Assembly: GCF_000188035.1 (NCBI RefSeq)
Contig: NZ_AEUY02000005.1
Span: 62,001-126,000 of the forward strand
From: Streptococcus pseudoporcinus LQ 940-04
Lineage (GTDB): Bacteria; Bacillota; Bacilli; Lactobacillales; Streptococcaceae
Direction: 5' to 3'
DNA length: 64,000 nucleotides
Part shown: positions 38,708 through 48,170 of the stretch, one piece after another
Layout of the letters: every line of letters starts with the position of its first letter
Numbering within the stretch: position 1 is the first letter of the stretch
The notes under the pieces: generated by a model
The model's database searches: none
Told to the model about the DNA's origin: nothing
The model's input: only the letters and a program-made list of their open reading frames with translations
Translations under genes and position numbers: made by a program

Positions 38708-38713
38708 TATAAT
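38708..38713 (+). promoter_or_regulatory. Extended -10 promoter of the DEAD-box helicase gene
   Basis: TGCTATAAT is an extended -10; TAGAAA 17 bases upstream is a weak -35. The start of transcription is predicted near 38720, which leaves a short leader with AAAGGA before the ATG at 38743. Confidence 0.6.
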
Positions 38714-38742
38714 AGATGGTAAGAAAATTAAAAGGACCTAGA

Positions 38743-39825
38743 ATGATAAAAGAATTTCCAAAAAGTTGGCAGGATCAACTTACCCAGAGTCGAATAACAC
38801 AATTAACTCCTATTCAAGAACAAGTTTTTGAACCTATTCGCCAAGGAAAAAATGTACTTGGTATTAGCCCAACTGGAACTGGTAAAACCTTGGCCTATCT
38901 CTTGCCAAGTCTATTAAAAATTGAAAGTAAGAAAGCCCAGCAATTATTAATTCTAGCCCCAAATACAGAATTAGCTGGGCAACTATTTGACGTCACGAAA
39001 GAATGGGCTGAGCCACTAGGAATAGTCGCACAACTCTTTATCTCTGGTACAAGTCAGAAAAGACAAATTGACCGCCTCAAAAAAGGGCCTCAAATTATAA
39101 TTGGAACTCCAGGTCGCGTCTATGAATTGATTCAGCATAAAAAAATTAAAATGATGAATGTTGATACCATTGTGTTAGATGAATTTGATGAACTTCTAGG
39201 TGACTCACAATACCGATTTGTTCAAAAAATTTCTCACCATGTCCCTAAGAATCACCAGATGATCTACATGAGCGCAACCGATAAGGTTTCAAAAGACGTT
39301 TTAGCTGCTGACACCGTAACTGTTGATCTCTCTAGCCAAGAATTAACTTCTATTGAGCACTACTATATCACGGTGGACAAACGCGACCGTCTTGACCTCT
39401 TACGAAAATTCGCCAATATCCCTAACTTTCGGGCCCTAGTTTTCTTCAATAGTTTATCTGACTTAGGAGCAAGTGAAGAAAAATTGCAGTATATGGGAAC
39501 AAATGCTGTTTCACTGGCTAGTGATATCAATGTCAAGTTCCGCAAAGCAATTCTTGAAAAGTTTAAGAATTATGACATTTCGCTCTTACTAGCTACTGAT
39601 TTAGTTGCTCGAGGCATCGATATTGATCAACTTGAGTACGTCATTCATTTTGAAGTAGCGCGTGATAAGGAAAATTACACTCATCGAGCTGGTAGGACTG
39701 GTAGAATGGGCAACAAAGGGGTCGTTATTACCTTAGTCAGCCACCCCGAAGATATCAAAAAGTTAAAAAAATTCGCCCCCGTCTCAGAATTAATCTTGCG
39801 TAACCAAAAATTACAAGGAAAATAA
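38743..39825 (+). CDS. DEAD-box RNA helicase
   Basis: About 360 residues. Both RecA-like domains are present: Q motif (LTPIQEQVF), motif I GISPTGTGKT, Ia APNTELAGQ, GTPGRV, motif II VLDEFDEL (DEFD in place of the canonical DEAD), motif III MSATDK, then ATDLVARGIDI and the motif VI HRAGRTGRMG. It is a minimal helicase without long extensions, resembling streptococcal CshB/YfmL-type proteins in ribosome assembly or mRNA handling; the exact class is uncertain. The ATG at 38743 follows AAAGGA; the frame's earlier ATG at 38716 precedes the transcription start. Confidence 0.9.
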   Translation: MIKEFPKSWQDQLTQSRITQLTPIQEQVFEPIRQGKNVLGISPTGTGKTLAYLLPSLLKIESKKAQQLLILAPNTELAGQLFDVTKEWAEPLGIVAQLFISGTSQKRQIDRLKKGPQIIIGTPGRVYELIQHKKIKMMNVDTIVLDEFDELLGDSQYRFVQKISHHVPKNHQMIYMSATDKVSKDVLAADTVTVDLSSQELTSIEHYYITVDKRDRLDLLRKFANIPNFRALVFFNSLSDLGASEEKLQYMGTNAVSLASDINVKFRKAILEKFKNYDISLLLATDLVARGIDIDQLEYVIHFEVARDKENYTHRAGRTGRMGNKGVVITLVSHPEDIKKLKKFAPVSELILRNQKLQGK

Positions 39826-39843
39826 AAGCTTTATTTAAGTTTT

Positions 39844-39890
39844 AGATTGAAGAAAAGGCCCAAAACGAGCAATTTTCTTTAATCTTTTTT
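39844..39890 (+). terminator. Terminator of the helicase gene
   Basis: AGATTGAAGAAAA faces TTTTCTTTAATCT (one mismatch) across a 16-base loop, followed by TTTTTT. The stem nearly repeats that of the ptsI terminator at 43139-43186. Confidence 0.8.
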
Positions 39891-39901
39891 TACTTTCATA
39901 C

Positions 39902-39937
39902 AAAAACCCCTTTCACTGGACGATCTAGTGAAAGGGG
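39902..39937 (-). terminator. Terminator of the deacetylase gene
   Basis: CCCCTTTCACT and AGTGAAAGGGG form a perfect eleven-pair stem with a nine-base loop, followed by TTTTTG on the minus strand. Confidence 0.9.
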
Positions 39938-39990
39938 AACATATCAATTGGAGGTTGTTTATTTCATTTGTAAACAAACAACTTACTGTT

Positions 39991-41277
39991 TTATTCTCCC
40001 ATCAATTGACTAAGCGTTACACATTGATAGCCTTCTTTTTTTAGGTACTCCAAAACAGTCGGTAAAGCATCTACTGATGTTTGATGAATGTCATGCATCA
40101 AAATAACGCCACCAGGTTGTAGTTGACTCTTAATATTGGACATAATCCCTTCAGTACTATGATTTTCCCAATCACGAGTATCCACTGTCCAGAGCATCTG
40201 GCTCATACCAGAGGCTTGTTTTACCATATCATTTGTTGCACCGTATGGTGGCCTTAGGTAGACAGGTTTTTGACCACAGGCTTTCACTATAGCATCATTA
40301 GTTGATTGTATTTGTGATTTAACTTGATCTGGACTCAACTTAGTTAAGTTGGGATGATCCCAAGAATGATTACCAATATCATTGCCTAAATCATGTACCT
40401 TCTTGACTAGTGCCTCATTTCCAGCAATTTTGGATCCCATCATAAAGAAGGTTGCTTTAGCACCATATTTACTTAAGAGTTCTAAAACCTTAGGAGTGGT
40501 TGCAGGATTTGGTCCATCGTCAAAGGTTAGAGCAACCATTTTTTCTTTAGAAACTTTAGCCTTCGCCTCTTCTTTTTTCTTCTTCAGATAGTCTTCATAG
40601 TCTTTTTTTATTTGTCCCTTCAGATAATGAGGATTAATCACATCAAACACATTTTGGAAGGGAATAAGTTTCTTATCTTGAATAATAATTCCTTTTTCAC
40701 TAATCAACAAGCTATCTGTTAGTTTACCCTTCTTCTGTTCAGAAAGGTTTCCCATGATACTAGGATCAAAAACTGTGTCAGGATCCAACTTTTTAATTTC
40801 TTGAGCGATCCGATCAATATGACCATTGACTAAGTCAGTCACTTTAAACTGACTATAATCAGATTTTAAATGATAACTGCTAATAACCTTATCCGATTTT
40901 TTAGTAATCTTAAACAAGCCTTTTTTATAGGTAATTTGGTGAATAAAGACTTTTTTAACATTTTCTAAAGGGGTATCTTTAAATTCTGGCTTAATAAAAA
41001 TTATTTCTTTTTTATCACTTAAATTTTGGTAGAAAGATAAAGGTAGATTTTCTTTATAGAAGACACTATTATCCTTTAAGGGTGCTAAGTAATAAAATTG
41101 TTTATTACCTTCCTTTAAAACTTTAGTTGATTTTATTTCTGAACCGTCAACCTGCTTCTCGGTTTCTACTATATTTGCGATTTGTTTCTGCATTTGCTTG
41201 TCATGGTAAACATAAGTTGCTATGCCAAGACCAATGACTAGAAAAAAAGCGATAATGAAGTATGGAATTTTTTTCAT
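39991..41277 (-). CDS. pgdA: Membrane-anchored polysaccharide deacetylase (PgdA-like)
   Basis: The 428-residue protein has one N-terminal membrane segment (residues 4-24), an extracellular stalk domain (about 40-240) and a C-terminal NodB domain (about 245-428). NodB motifs: MT1 TFDDGPNP, MT2 HSWDHPNL with the zinc His pair, MT3 RPPYGA, then WTVDTRDW and ILMHDIH. It should deacetylate N-acetylglucosamine in peptidoglycan, which gives lysozyme resistance. It is monocistronic with its own terminator. Confidence 0.88.
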   Translation of the reverse strand: MKKIPYFIIAFFLVIGLGIATYVYHDKQMQKQIANIVETEKQVDGSEIKSTKVLKEGNKQFYYLAPLKDNSVFYKENLPLSFYQNLSDKKEIIFIKPEFKDTPLENVKKVFIHQITYKKGLFKITKKSDKVISSYHLKSDYSQFKVTDLVNGHIDRIAQEIKKLDPDTVFDPSIMGNLSEQKKGKLTDSLLISEKGIIIQDKKLIPFQNVFDVINPHYLKGQIKKDYEDYLKKKKEEAKAKVSKEKMVALTFDDGPNPATTPKVLELLSKYGAKATFFMMGSKIAGNEALVKKVHDLGNDIGNHSWDHPNLTKLSPDQVKSQIQSTNDAIVKACGQKPVYLRPPYGATNDMVKQASGMSQMLWTVDTRDWENHSTEGIMSNIKSQLQPGGVILMHDIHQTSVDALPTVLEYLKKEGYQCVTLSQLMGE

Positions 41278-41392
41278 ATTTTCTCCTTAACTACTTTGAT
41301 ATTTTAACACAATAGGTAAGGGAAATAAACGGAAAAAATGTGGCATTTTTCAGGAATTTCAGTTAAATTATTCCAAAAATTAAAAACAATTT

Positions 41393-41421
41393 AAAAAACA
41401 AGCTTTCATTGAAAACTTGTT
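41393..41421 (-). terminator. Terminator of gapN
   Basis: AACAAGTTTTC and GAAAGCTTGTT pair over eleven bases (one wobble) around a short loop and are flanked by T-runs on both strands, so it may act in both directions. Confidence 0.85.
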
Positions 41422-41445
41422 TTTTTGGGGGGTATTTTAGCGTCA

Positions 41446-42873
41446 TTAGGCAATATCAAAAACAATTGATTTTAAGTTTGTCATGGCATCAATTGAATAT
41501 TTAACCCCTTGTACACCCGCACCTGATTTTTTAGCACCTAGGAATGGGAAATTGTCTGTCCCACGTTGCGTTTTATTGTTAAGATGAACGGTACCAACTT
41601 CTAGTTGCTCAGCAATTGCAAAAGCTTGAGGGAAGTTATTAGTAAATACTGATGCCTGCAAACCATATTCCGAAGCGTTTGAAATCTCAATTGCTTCTTC
41701 GACAGACTTCACACGAATAAATGGTAAAACTGGTCCAAATGGTTCTTCCCACGCTAAACGCATATCAGTTGTGACATGGTCAAAAACAACTGGTGAAAGA
41801 AGATTTCCCTCACGTTTGATTTCTGTTAAAGCTTTTGCACCTTTAGCATTAGCATCTTCAATTAAACCTTCAACAAAGTCAGCAGCCTTAGTATCAATCA
41901 AAGGAGTAATATCAGCATCGTCAGCTGGCATACCAATGCTTAGTTTGGAAACTAAGTTGCAAACATGTTTTTCTAGCTCATCGGCAACGCTATCCATAAC
42001 TAAGACACGTTTAACTGCTGTACAACGTTGTCCAGAGTAGCCAAAAGCACCAGCAACAATATTCTTAGCAGCCAAAGCTAAATCCGCATCTTCTAAGACG
42101 ATTGCTGAGTCTTTACCACCCAGTTCAAGCATAATTGGACGCATACCAGCTAATTGACCGATATGTTCGCCAACAGGTGTCGAACCTGTAAAATTAATAA
42201 AGTTAACAGCTTCGTGTTCAACAATGTAATCCCCAATAACAGAACCACGGCCTGTTATCGTATTAAAGACACCTGCCGGTACTCCTGCTTCAGCAAAGAC
42301 TTCTGCCAGTAGCAAACCAGAAATAGAACCTTGTGTTGGCGGTTTAAGAGCAACAACGTTACCGGCAATTAAAGCAGGGGCGATTTTTGAACCTGCTAAA
42401 TTAATCGGATAATTAAATGGCGAGATAGCTAATACTAGACCTACAGGTTCGTGCCGAACAATAGCAATTTTTTTCTTACTTGAGGCTTCGAAACTACCAC
42501 CTTCAAGCACTTCCCCTTCCATACGGATGCCTTCTTCGGCAGCATAGTTGATAATTTCAGCCGTACGAACAACTTCACTTACAGCTGCTTTGTGACCTTT
42601 TGCCACCTCTTTAGAAAGAATAGCACCAATCTTTTCTGCATCTCTAACTAAAATATCTGCTGCTTTATGTAGAATCGCCGCGCGCTCCACATATGATAAA
42701 CTACGCCAAGCTGGAAAGGCTTTTTTAGCTGATTCATAGACAAAATCTACTTCATCAGTTGACATAGCTGGAACAGAACCTAATTCTTCCCCAGTTGCTG
42801 GTGCATAAATCTTGATGTCATTTTCAGAAAGTTTCCATTCTCCATTAACAAGATTTTTATACTGTTTAGTCAA
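41446..42873 (-). CDS. gapN: NADP-dependent non-phosphorylating glyceraldehyde-3-phosphate dehydrogenase
   Basis: The 475-residue aldehyde dehydrogenase oxidises glyceraldehyde-3-phosphate directly to 3-phosphoglycerate and is the main NADPH source in streptococci, which lack the oxidative pentose branch or use it weakly. Catalytic Glu is in ELGGKDSA near 250 and Cys in SGQRCTAV near 284; FNYPINLAG is the cofactor region. The start is TTG behind AAGGAG, as in other streptococcal gapN genes. A promoter lies about 40 bases upstream. Confidence 0.95.
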   Translation of the reverse strand: MTKQYKNLVNGEWKLSENDIKIYAPATGEELGSVPAMSTDEVDFVYESAKKAFPAWRSLSYVERAAILHKAADILVRDAEKIGAILSKEVAKGHKAAVSEVVRTAEIINYAAEEGIRMEGEVLEGGSFEASSKKKIAIVRHEPVGLVLAISPFNYPINLAGSKIAPALIAGNVVALKPPTQGSISGLLLAEVFAEAGVPAGVFNTITGRGSVIGDYIVEHEAVNFINFTGSTPVGEHIGQLAGMRPIMLELGGKDSAIVLEDADLALAAKNIVAGAFGYSGQRCTAVKRVLVMDSVADELEKHVCNLVSKLSIGMPADDADITPLIDTKAADFVEGLIEDANAKGAKALTEIKREGNLLSPVVFDHVTTDMRLAWEEPFGPVLPFIRVKSVEEAIEISNASEYGLQASVFTNNFPQAFAIAEQLEVGTVHLNNKTQRGTDNFPFLGAKKSGAGVQGVKYSIDAMTNLKSIVFDIA

Positions 42874-42904
42874 ATTACTTATCTCCTTTTTAGATAATAT
42901 ATCT

Positions 42905-42932
42905 ATTCTAACACTTTTTCAGGATAATTCAA
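42905..42932 (-). promoter_or_regulatory. gapN promoter
   Basis: TTGAAT (42932-42927) and TAGAAT (42910-42905) are 16 bases apart on the minus strand, about 32 bases before the TTG start. Confidence 0.6.
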
Positions 42933-43138
42933 ACATCTGATATAGTTATTTTCAGAATATTAAAACAATTTGATTCATCAAAATAGTTGTAAAAACCTTG
43001 GTTCTCCAACTTCTTAAAATTTAAGAAACCTATGCAAAGTTAAAGTTTTGGAAATGTCAGAAGTTTGCAAATTTAACAATAGCTCTTATAAAGACTATAG
43101 CAGCAGTATCTATAAACGTTTTTAGTAGCGAATCCAAC
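42933..43138. other. Gene-free stretch between gapN promoter and ptsI terminator
   Basis: About 200 AT-rich bases with no credible ORF or RNA gene. The string GGTTCTCCAAC followed by TCTTA occurs near 43003 and again, with one change, near 43194 by the ptsI stop; this is the only internal repeat seen. Confidence 0.5.
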
Positions 43139-43186
43139 AAAAAAAGATTGAAGAAAATGGTCCAAATTGGACTTTTTCTTCAATCT
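43139..43186 (-). terminator. Terminator of ptsHI
   Basis: AGATTGAAGAAAA and TTTTCTTCAATCT form a perfect thirteen-pair stem, with an inner GTCCAA/TTGGAC pair, followed by a T-run on the minus strand. Confidence 0.92.
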
Positions 43187-43213
43187 GAGAAGTCGGTTCT
43201 CCAACCTCTTAGA

Positions 43214-44947
43214 TTAATTTTCTGGTAAGTAATCTTTTGCTAAGTCAAGCACTTCTTCAGCTGTAGAACATTCTGTCAATGCACGTTGTGCATATTCGCG
43301 CATTTTAGCAATATCAAGAGTTTTCATTAAGCTCCGTGTACGTAATACCGAGGTAGCCGACATTGAAAACTCATCTAAGCCCATACCAACAAGCAATGGA
43401 ACAGCTTGTTGATCACCAGCCATTTCACCACACATCCCAGCCCATTTACCTTCAGCATGAGCCGCTTTAATGACATTATTAATTAAGCGTAGGATCGATG
43501 GGTTATAAGGTTGATAAAGATATGAAACTTGTTCATTCATACGGTCAGCAGCCATTGTATATTGAATCAAATCATTTGTTCCAATTGAGAAGAAATCAAC
43601 TTCTTTGGCAAATTGGTCGGCTAACATTGCTGCCGCCGGTATCTCAATCATAATACCAACTTGAATATCCTCTGAAACTGCAATTCCTTCAGCTGTAAGT
43701 TTCGCTTTTTCTTCCTCAAAAACAGCTTTCGCTGCACGGAATTCTTTCAGGAGTGCAACCATAGGGAACATGATACGCAGTTGACCGTGAACAGAAGCGC
43801 GTAACAAGGCACGAATCTGTGTACGGAACATAGCATCTCCTGTTTCAGAAATTGAGATACGAAGGGCACGATAACCTAAGAATGGGTTCATTTCTTTTGG
43901 AAGATCAAAATATGGTAATTCCTTATCTCCACCGATGTCCATTGTACGGACAACAACAGGTTTACCATTCATGCCCTCTAAAACAGCTTTGTAGGCTTCA
44001 TACTGTTCATCTTCAGTTGGGAAATCTTGTGAATCCATATATAGGAACTCTGTACGGTATAAACCAACTGCTTCAGCACCATTGTCATTGACACCTTCAA
44101 CATCTTTTGGGGTACCAATATTAGCTGCAAGTTCAAAATGCTGACCGTCGGCTGTAACAGTTTCAGCATCTTTTAATAACGCCCATTCAGCTTTTTGTTT
44201 AGCATATGCAGCACCTGCTTCTTTAAAAGCAACAATCTGATCTTGGCTAGGGTTGATGATCACTTCACCAGTAATCCCATTAACAGCGACAATATCACCG
44301 TCTTTAACACGCTGTGTAATGTCGTTTGTCCCTAAAACAGCAGCAATTTCAAGGGTACGTGCCATAATAGCAGAATGGCTAGTACGTCCACCAATGTTAG
44401 TAACAAAGGCTTTAACAAATTGCTTGTTTAATTGTGCTGTATCAGAAGGAGTCAAATCATGCGCAATAACAATTGATTCTTCATCAATTGTAGCAGGATT
44501 TGGTAACTTAACACCTAAAAGATGTGCCAATACGCGTTTGGCAACGTCACGAATATCAGCTGCACGTTCTTGCATGTATGGATTATCTTCCATACCTTCA
44601 AAGATTGTGATGAACATATCCGTTACTTCTTTTAGTCCAGTTTCTGCATTAGTTTGTTTTGCACGAATGGTCTCTTTTATCTGGCTAATCATTTCAGGAT
44701 CAGCTAAAACCATTAAATGGGCATCAAAAACTGATGCTGCTTCTTCTCCTAAGCTCTCTACTGCTTTTTCACGAATAACAGAAAGCTCGTCTTGTGAAGC
44801 TTGTAATGCTACATCAAGGCGAGCTTCTTCTGCGTTTGTATCTTGGACTGTGACAGTCTCAAACGACAAATCCGGTTGAACGAGTAGATATGCTTTGGCA
44901 ACGGCAACACCATCTGAAGCTGCAATTCCATTAAGCATTTCTGTCAT
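43214..44947 (-). CDS. ptsI: Phosphoenolpyruvate-protein phosphotransferase (enzyme I)
   Basis: The 577-residue enzyme starts the sugar phosphotransferase relay by moving phosphate from PEP to HPr. It has the phospho-His in [12 protein letters not shown] near residue 189, the PEP-binding barrel with RTEFLYMD near 293 and the signature [15 protein letters not shown] near 455, and CGEMAGD with the catalytic Cys near 500. It begins four bases after ptsH and ends in a strong terminator. Confidence 0.97.
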   Translation of the reverse strand: MTEMLNGIAASDGVAVAKAYLLVQPDLSFETVTVQDTNAEEARLDVALQASQDELSVIREKAVESLGEEAASVFDAHLMVLADPEMISQIKETIRAKQTNAETGLKEVTDMFITIFEGMEDNPYMQERAADIRDVAKRVLAHLLGVKLPNPATIDEESIVIAHDLTPSDTAQLNKQFVKAFVTNIGGRTSHSAIMARTLEIAAVLGTNDITQRVKDGDIVAVNGITGEVIINPSQDQIVAFKEAGAAYAKQKAEWALLKDAETVTADGQHFELAANIGTPKDVEGVNDNGAEAVGLYRTEFLYMDSQDFPTEDEQYEAYKAVLEGMNGKPVVVRTMDIGGDKELPYFDLPKEMNPFLGYRALRISISETGDAMFRTQIRALLRASVHGQLRIMFPMVALLKEFRAAKAVFEEEKAKLTAEGIAVSEDIQVGIMIEIPAAAMLADQFAKEVDFFSIGTNDLIQYTMAADRMNEQVSYLYQPYNPSILRLINNVIKAAHAEGKWAGMCGEMAGDQQAVPLLVGMGLDEFSMSATSVLRTRSLMKTLDIAKMREYAQRALTECSTAEEVLDLAKDYLPEN

Positions 44948-44951
44948 AATC

Positions 44952-45215
44952 TTATGCCAATCCTTCTTTTGTCATTGTGTCTTCGATAGCTGCAATAGCA
45001 TCATCAGCGTCAGCACCTTCAGCAGTGATTGTAACATCAGCACCTTGACCAACACCAAGGCTCATTACGCCCATGATTGATTTTAAGTTAACAGCTTTAC
45101 CTTTATAGTCTAAAGTGATGTCAGATGCAAATTTGCTAGCTGTTTGAACTAGTAATGTTGCTGGACGTGCGTGAATTCCTGTTTCCGCAACAATGTGAAA
45201 ATCTTTTGAAGCCAT
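44952..45215 (-). CDS. ptsH: Phosphocarrier protein HPr
   Basis: The 87-residue protein has the phospho-acceptor His15 in [12 protein letters not shown] and the regulatory Ser46 in [11 protein letters not shown]. HPr(Ser-P) is the CcpA co-repressor, so this gene acts on the cre sites at the glucuronate promoters. AAAGGAG precedes the ATG, and a strong promoter lies about 70 bases upstream. Confidence 0.97.
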   Translation of the reverse strand: MASKDFHIVAETGIHARPATLLVQTASKFASDITLDYKGKAVNLKSIMGVMSLGVGQGADVTITAEGADADDAIAAIEDTMTKEGLA

Positions 45216-45281
45216 AGTATGGTTCTCCTTTTAATAGTTGTGTATTTTCGAGTCGCCACATGGTAACCCTTACAATAACCG

Positions 45282-45310
45282 ATTATAGCATATTGTATTT
45301 TTATTTTCAA
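45282..45310 (-). promoter_or_regulatory. ptsHI promoter
   Basis: TTGAAA (45310-45305) and TATAAT (45287-45282) are exactly 17 bases apart on the minus strand, giving a leader of about 60 bases before ptsH. Confidence 0.8.
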
Positions 45311-45432
45311 GATTAAATCTTCTAACAAGAAAAAAGCACTTAAAATTTTCCTAAAATTTTCATATAGCTCCAATCTAGCTTAAAGCCCTATCTTTATTAG
45401 AGTTCTTACAACTCATCTTCATTTACAATCTT

Positions 45433-45480
45433 AAATTTTCTATAGTTCAACAGAAAGTTTTCATGAAATTTTCTATAGTT
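45433..45480. repeat. Pair of 15-bp direct repeats in ptsH-nrdH intergenic region
   Basis: AAATTTTCTATAGTT occurs at 45433-45447 and 45466-45480, identical and 33 bases apart start to start (about three helical turns). It lies upstream of both divergent genes. Regulatory binding is possible; no known motif is recognised. Confidence 0.6.
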
Positions 45481-45641
45481 ATTTCTTTTTCACAAAGCCA
45501 CTGCCTATTCTTGACGTTACTCAGCTATCCCATTTTCAAGGACATCCTTTAATGAGACAAGATGTCCAAATCATCCTTGCATCACCCAACAAAGAGGAGC
45601 ACTGTCCTTGTCTTCTTAAATCCTGATCTAATTTAGTTTTT

Positions 45642-45689
45642 ACACAATATATAGTGACGCACCTGAATAACTACCCCAAAATATTGTGT
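45642..45689. promoter_or_regulatory. Tandem NrdR boxes upstream of nrdHEF
   Basis: ACACAATATATAGTGA at 45642-45657 matches the NrdR consensus ACACWATATVTWGTGT at 15 of 16 positions. The reverse of CCCCAAAATATTGTGT at 45674-45689 matches at 13. Their starts are 32 bases apart, the spacing required by NrdR. A likely promoter (TTGCTT, 17 bases, TATGCT) lies at 45708-45736. Confidence 0.85.
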
Positions 45690-45772
45690 TTTTTTCAGAG
45701 AAAAACCTTGCTTTTTAAATACAATTTTTATATGCTATTAGAGTATTGAAAATAGCAAAGGAGAAATTATTT

Positions 45773-45991
45773 ATGATTACACTTTATTCAAAAAATAACT
45801 GCATGCAATGTAAAATGACCAAAAAATTCTTAGAACAAAATGGTGCAAGCTTCCAAGAAATTAACATTGATGAACATCCTGAAAAAATTGACTATGTTAA
45901 AAGTTTAGGATTTACTGCTGCTCCCGTCATTGAGAGTGAGCAAATGGTTTTCTCAGGATTCCAACCCGCAAAATTAAAAGAAATTATTTAA
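45773..45991 (+). CDS. nrdH: Glutaredoxin-like protein NrdH
   Basis: The 72-residue protein has the redox motif CMQC (residues 10-13) and the typical NrdH pattern GASFQEINIDEHPE and GFTAAPVIES. It reduces the class Ib ribonucleotide reductase NrdE. The ATG at 45773 follows AAAGGAG; an earlier in-frame start would lie before the likely leader. It is followed by nrdE after 18 bases. Confidence 0.93.
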   Translation: MITLYSKNNCMQCKMTKKFLEQNGASFQEINIDEHPEKIDYVKSLGFTAAPVIESEQMVFSGFQPAKLKEII

Positions 45992-46009
45992 GTAGTAAGG
46001 AAGATTTTT

Positions 46010-48169
46010 ATGAGTCTTAAAGATATTGGCGATATTTCTTATTTTCGCCTAAATAACGAAATTAACCGTCCTGTTAATGGGACAATTCCTTTAAACAAGG
46101 ATAAAGAAGCTTTAAAAGCTTTTTTTGAAGAAAATGTATTACCAAATACAAAACAATTTCCATCTATTACTGATAAGATTAAGTTTTTAATGGAAAATGA
46201 CTACATTGAAACTGCATTTATCCAAAAATACCGCCCAGAATTTCTTGAAGAATTAGCTACTATATTAAAATCAGAAAATTTTCGCTTTAAATCTTTTATG
46301 GCAGCTTATAAATTCTACCAACAATATGCTTTGAAAACTAATGACGGCAATTTTTATTTAGAAAGTATTGAAGATCGAGTCATGTTTAACGCTCTCTACT
46401 ATGCTGATGGCAATGAGGAACTGGCAAAAGATTTAGCAGTTGAAATGATTAATCAACGTTATCAGCCAGCTACTCCTTCTTTCTTGAATGCCGGTCGTAG
46501 TCGTCGTGGAGAACTGGTTTCTTGCTTCCTTATTCAAGTTACTGATGACATGAATTCAATTGGTCGCTCTATTAACTCAGCTTTGCAATTATCTCGAATC
46601 GGTGGCGGCGTAGGCATTAGTTTATCAAACCTTCGCGAAGCTGGTGCCCCTATTAAAGGCTATGCAGGTGCTGCTTCTGGCGTTGTACCTGTTATGAAAC
46701 TCTTCGAAGACAGTTTTTCATACTCTAACCAATTAGGTCAGAGACAAGGAGCAGGTGTTGTCTACCTTAATATTTTCCATCCTGATATTATTGCTTTTCT
46801 TTCAACTAAGAAAGAAAATGCTGATGAGAAAGTACGCGTTAAGACCTTATCACTTGGTTTAACCGTTCCTGATAAATTTTATGAATTGGCTCGTAACAAT
46901 GACGATATGTACTTGTTTAGTCCCTACGACATAGAACGTGAATATGGCATTGCTTTCAACTACATTGATATCACCGAGAAATATGATGAGCTAGTAGCTA
47001 ACCCTAATATTACAAAAACTAAGCTACGTGCTCGTGATTTAGAAACTGAAATCTCAAAATTACAACAAGAATCCGGTTATCCCTATATTATCAATATTGA
47101 TACGGCAAACAAAACAAATCCTATTGATGGCAAAATCATCATGAGTAACCTCTGTTCAGAGATTTTACAGGTTCAAAAACCAAGTGTTATCAATGATGCT
47201 CAAGAATTTCTTGAACTAGGTACGGATATTTCATGTAATCTGGGTTCAACCAATATTCTCAATATGATGACCTCTCCAGACTTCGGTCGCTCCATCAAAG
47301 CCATGACTAGAGCCTTAACTTATGTGACCGATTCTTCCCATATTGAAGCTGTGCCAACAATCAAAAACGGTAACCAACAAGCACATACTTTTGGGCTTGG
47401 AGCTATGGGTCTCCACTCCTTCTTAGCACAAAATCACATTGAATATGGCAGCCCTGAATCGATAGAATTTACTGATATCTACTTTATGTTGATGAATTAC
47501 TGGACCTTGGTAGAATCAAACAACATCGCTCGTGAGCGTCACACAACTTTTGTCGGTTTTGAAAAGTCACAATATGCCGATGGAACTTACTTTGATAAAT
47601 ATGTGACCGGCCAATTTATTCCTAAATCAGACTTGGTTAAAGAGCTCTTTAAGAACCATTTTATTCCTCAGGCTTCTGACTGGCAAGCTCTTCGCCAAGC
47701 CGTTCAAAAAGATGGTCTCTACCACCAAAACCGTTTAGCAGTCGCTCCTAATGGTTCTATCTCCTATATTAATGACTGCTCTGCTTCAATTCATCCTATA
47801 ACCCAAAGAATTGAAGAACGTCAAGAGAAAAAAATTGGTAAAATTTACTACCCTGCAAATGGTCTATCTACCGATACAATCCCTTATTACACTTCTGCTT
47901 ATGATATGGATATGCGTAAGGTGATTGATGTCTATGCCGCTGCAACGCAGCACGTTGATCAAGGCCTATCTTTAACACTTTTCCTTCGTAGTGAGCTGCC
48001 AAAAGAGATTTATGAGTGGAAAACAGAAAGTAAACAAACAACACGCGATCTTTCTATTCTTCGTAACTATGCCTTTAATAAAGGTATTAAATCAATCTAT
48101 TATGTTCGCACCTTTACTGATGATGGGGAAGAAGTTGGCGCAAATCAATGTGAATCTTGTGTCATCTAG
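46010..48169 (+). CDS. nrdE: Class Ib ribonucleotide reductase, alpha subunit
   Basis: The 719-residue catalytic subunit reduces ribonucleoside diphosphates. It contains the Cys in LVSCFLIQ near residue 178, SLSNLREAGAPIKG, the thiyl region NLCSEI with Cys near 383, the APNGSISYIND segment near 580 and the C-terminal CESCVI that exchanges electrons with NrdH. Length is normal. AAGGAAG precedes the ATG. Three hairpins separate it from nrdF. Confidence 0.96.
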   Translation: MSLKDIGDISYFRLNNEINRPVNGTIPLNKDKEALKAFFEENVLPNTKQFPSITDKIKFLMENDYIETAFIQKYRPEFLEELATILKSENFRFKSFMAAYKFYQQYALKTNDGNFYLESIEDRVMFNALYYADGNEELAKDLAVEMINQRYQPATPSFLNAGRSRRGELVSCFLIQVTDDMNSIGRSINSALQLSRIGGGVGISLSNLREAGAPIKGYAGAASGVVPVMKLFEDSFSYSNQLGQRQGAGVVYLNIFHPDIIAFLSTKKENADEKVRVKTLSLGLTVPDKFYELARNNDDMYLFSPYDIEREYGIAFNYIDITEKYDELVANPNITKTKLRARDLETEISKLQQESGYPYIINIDTANKTNPIDGKIIMSNLCSEILQVQKPSVINDAQEFLELGTDISCNLGSTNILNMMTSPDFGRSIKAMTRALTYVTDSSHIEAVPTIKNGNQQAHTFGLGAMGLHSFLAQNHIEYGSPESIEFTDIYFMLMNYWTLVESNNIARERHTTFVGFEKSQYADGTYFDKYVTGQFIPKSDLVKELFKNHFIPQASDWQALRQAVQKDGLYHQNRLAVAPNGSISYINDCSASIHPITQRIEERQEKKIGKIYYPANGLSTDTIPYYTSAYDMDMRKVIDVYAAATQHVDQGLSLTLFLRSELPKEIYEWKTESKQTTRDLSILRNYAFNKGIKSIYYVRTFTDDGEEVGANQCESCVI

Positions 48170-48170
48170 T

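Noticed and set aside
39160..39200. DEFD instead of DEAD in the helicase as a sign of inactivation
   Set aside because: Both metal-binding acidic residues are kept and all other helicase motifs are intact, so activity is likely.
43852..44879. Plus-strand frames within ptsI (79 and 208 codons)
   Set aside because: Antisense shadows of a highly conserved, codon-biased gene; no start signals or protein features.
45540..45567. Inverted repeat GGACATC/GATGTCC as a terminator or small RNA end
   Set aside because: Seven pairs with a 14-base loop and no T-run on either strand; too weak to call.
45480..45625. Open stretch ending HPLMRQDVQIILASPNKEE and CLLKS before the NrdR boxes
   Set aside because: It reads somewhat like protein but has no credible start or ribosome-binding site and no recognised family; chance or an old remnant cannot be told apart.
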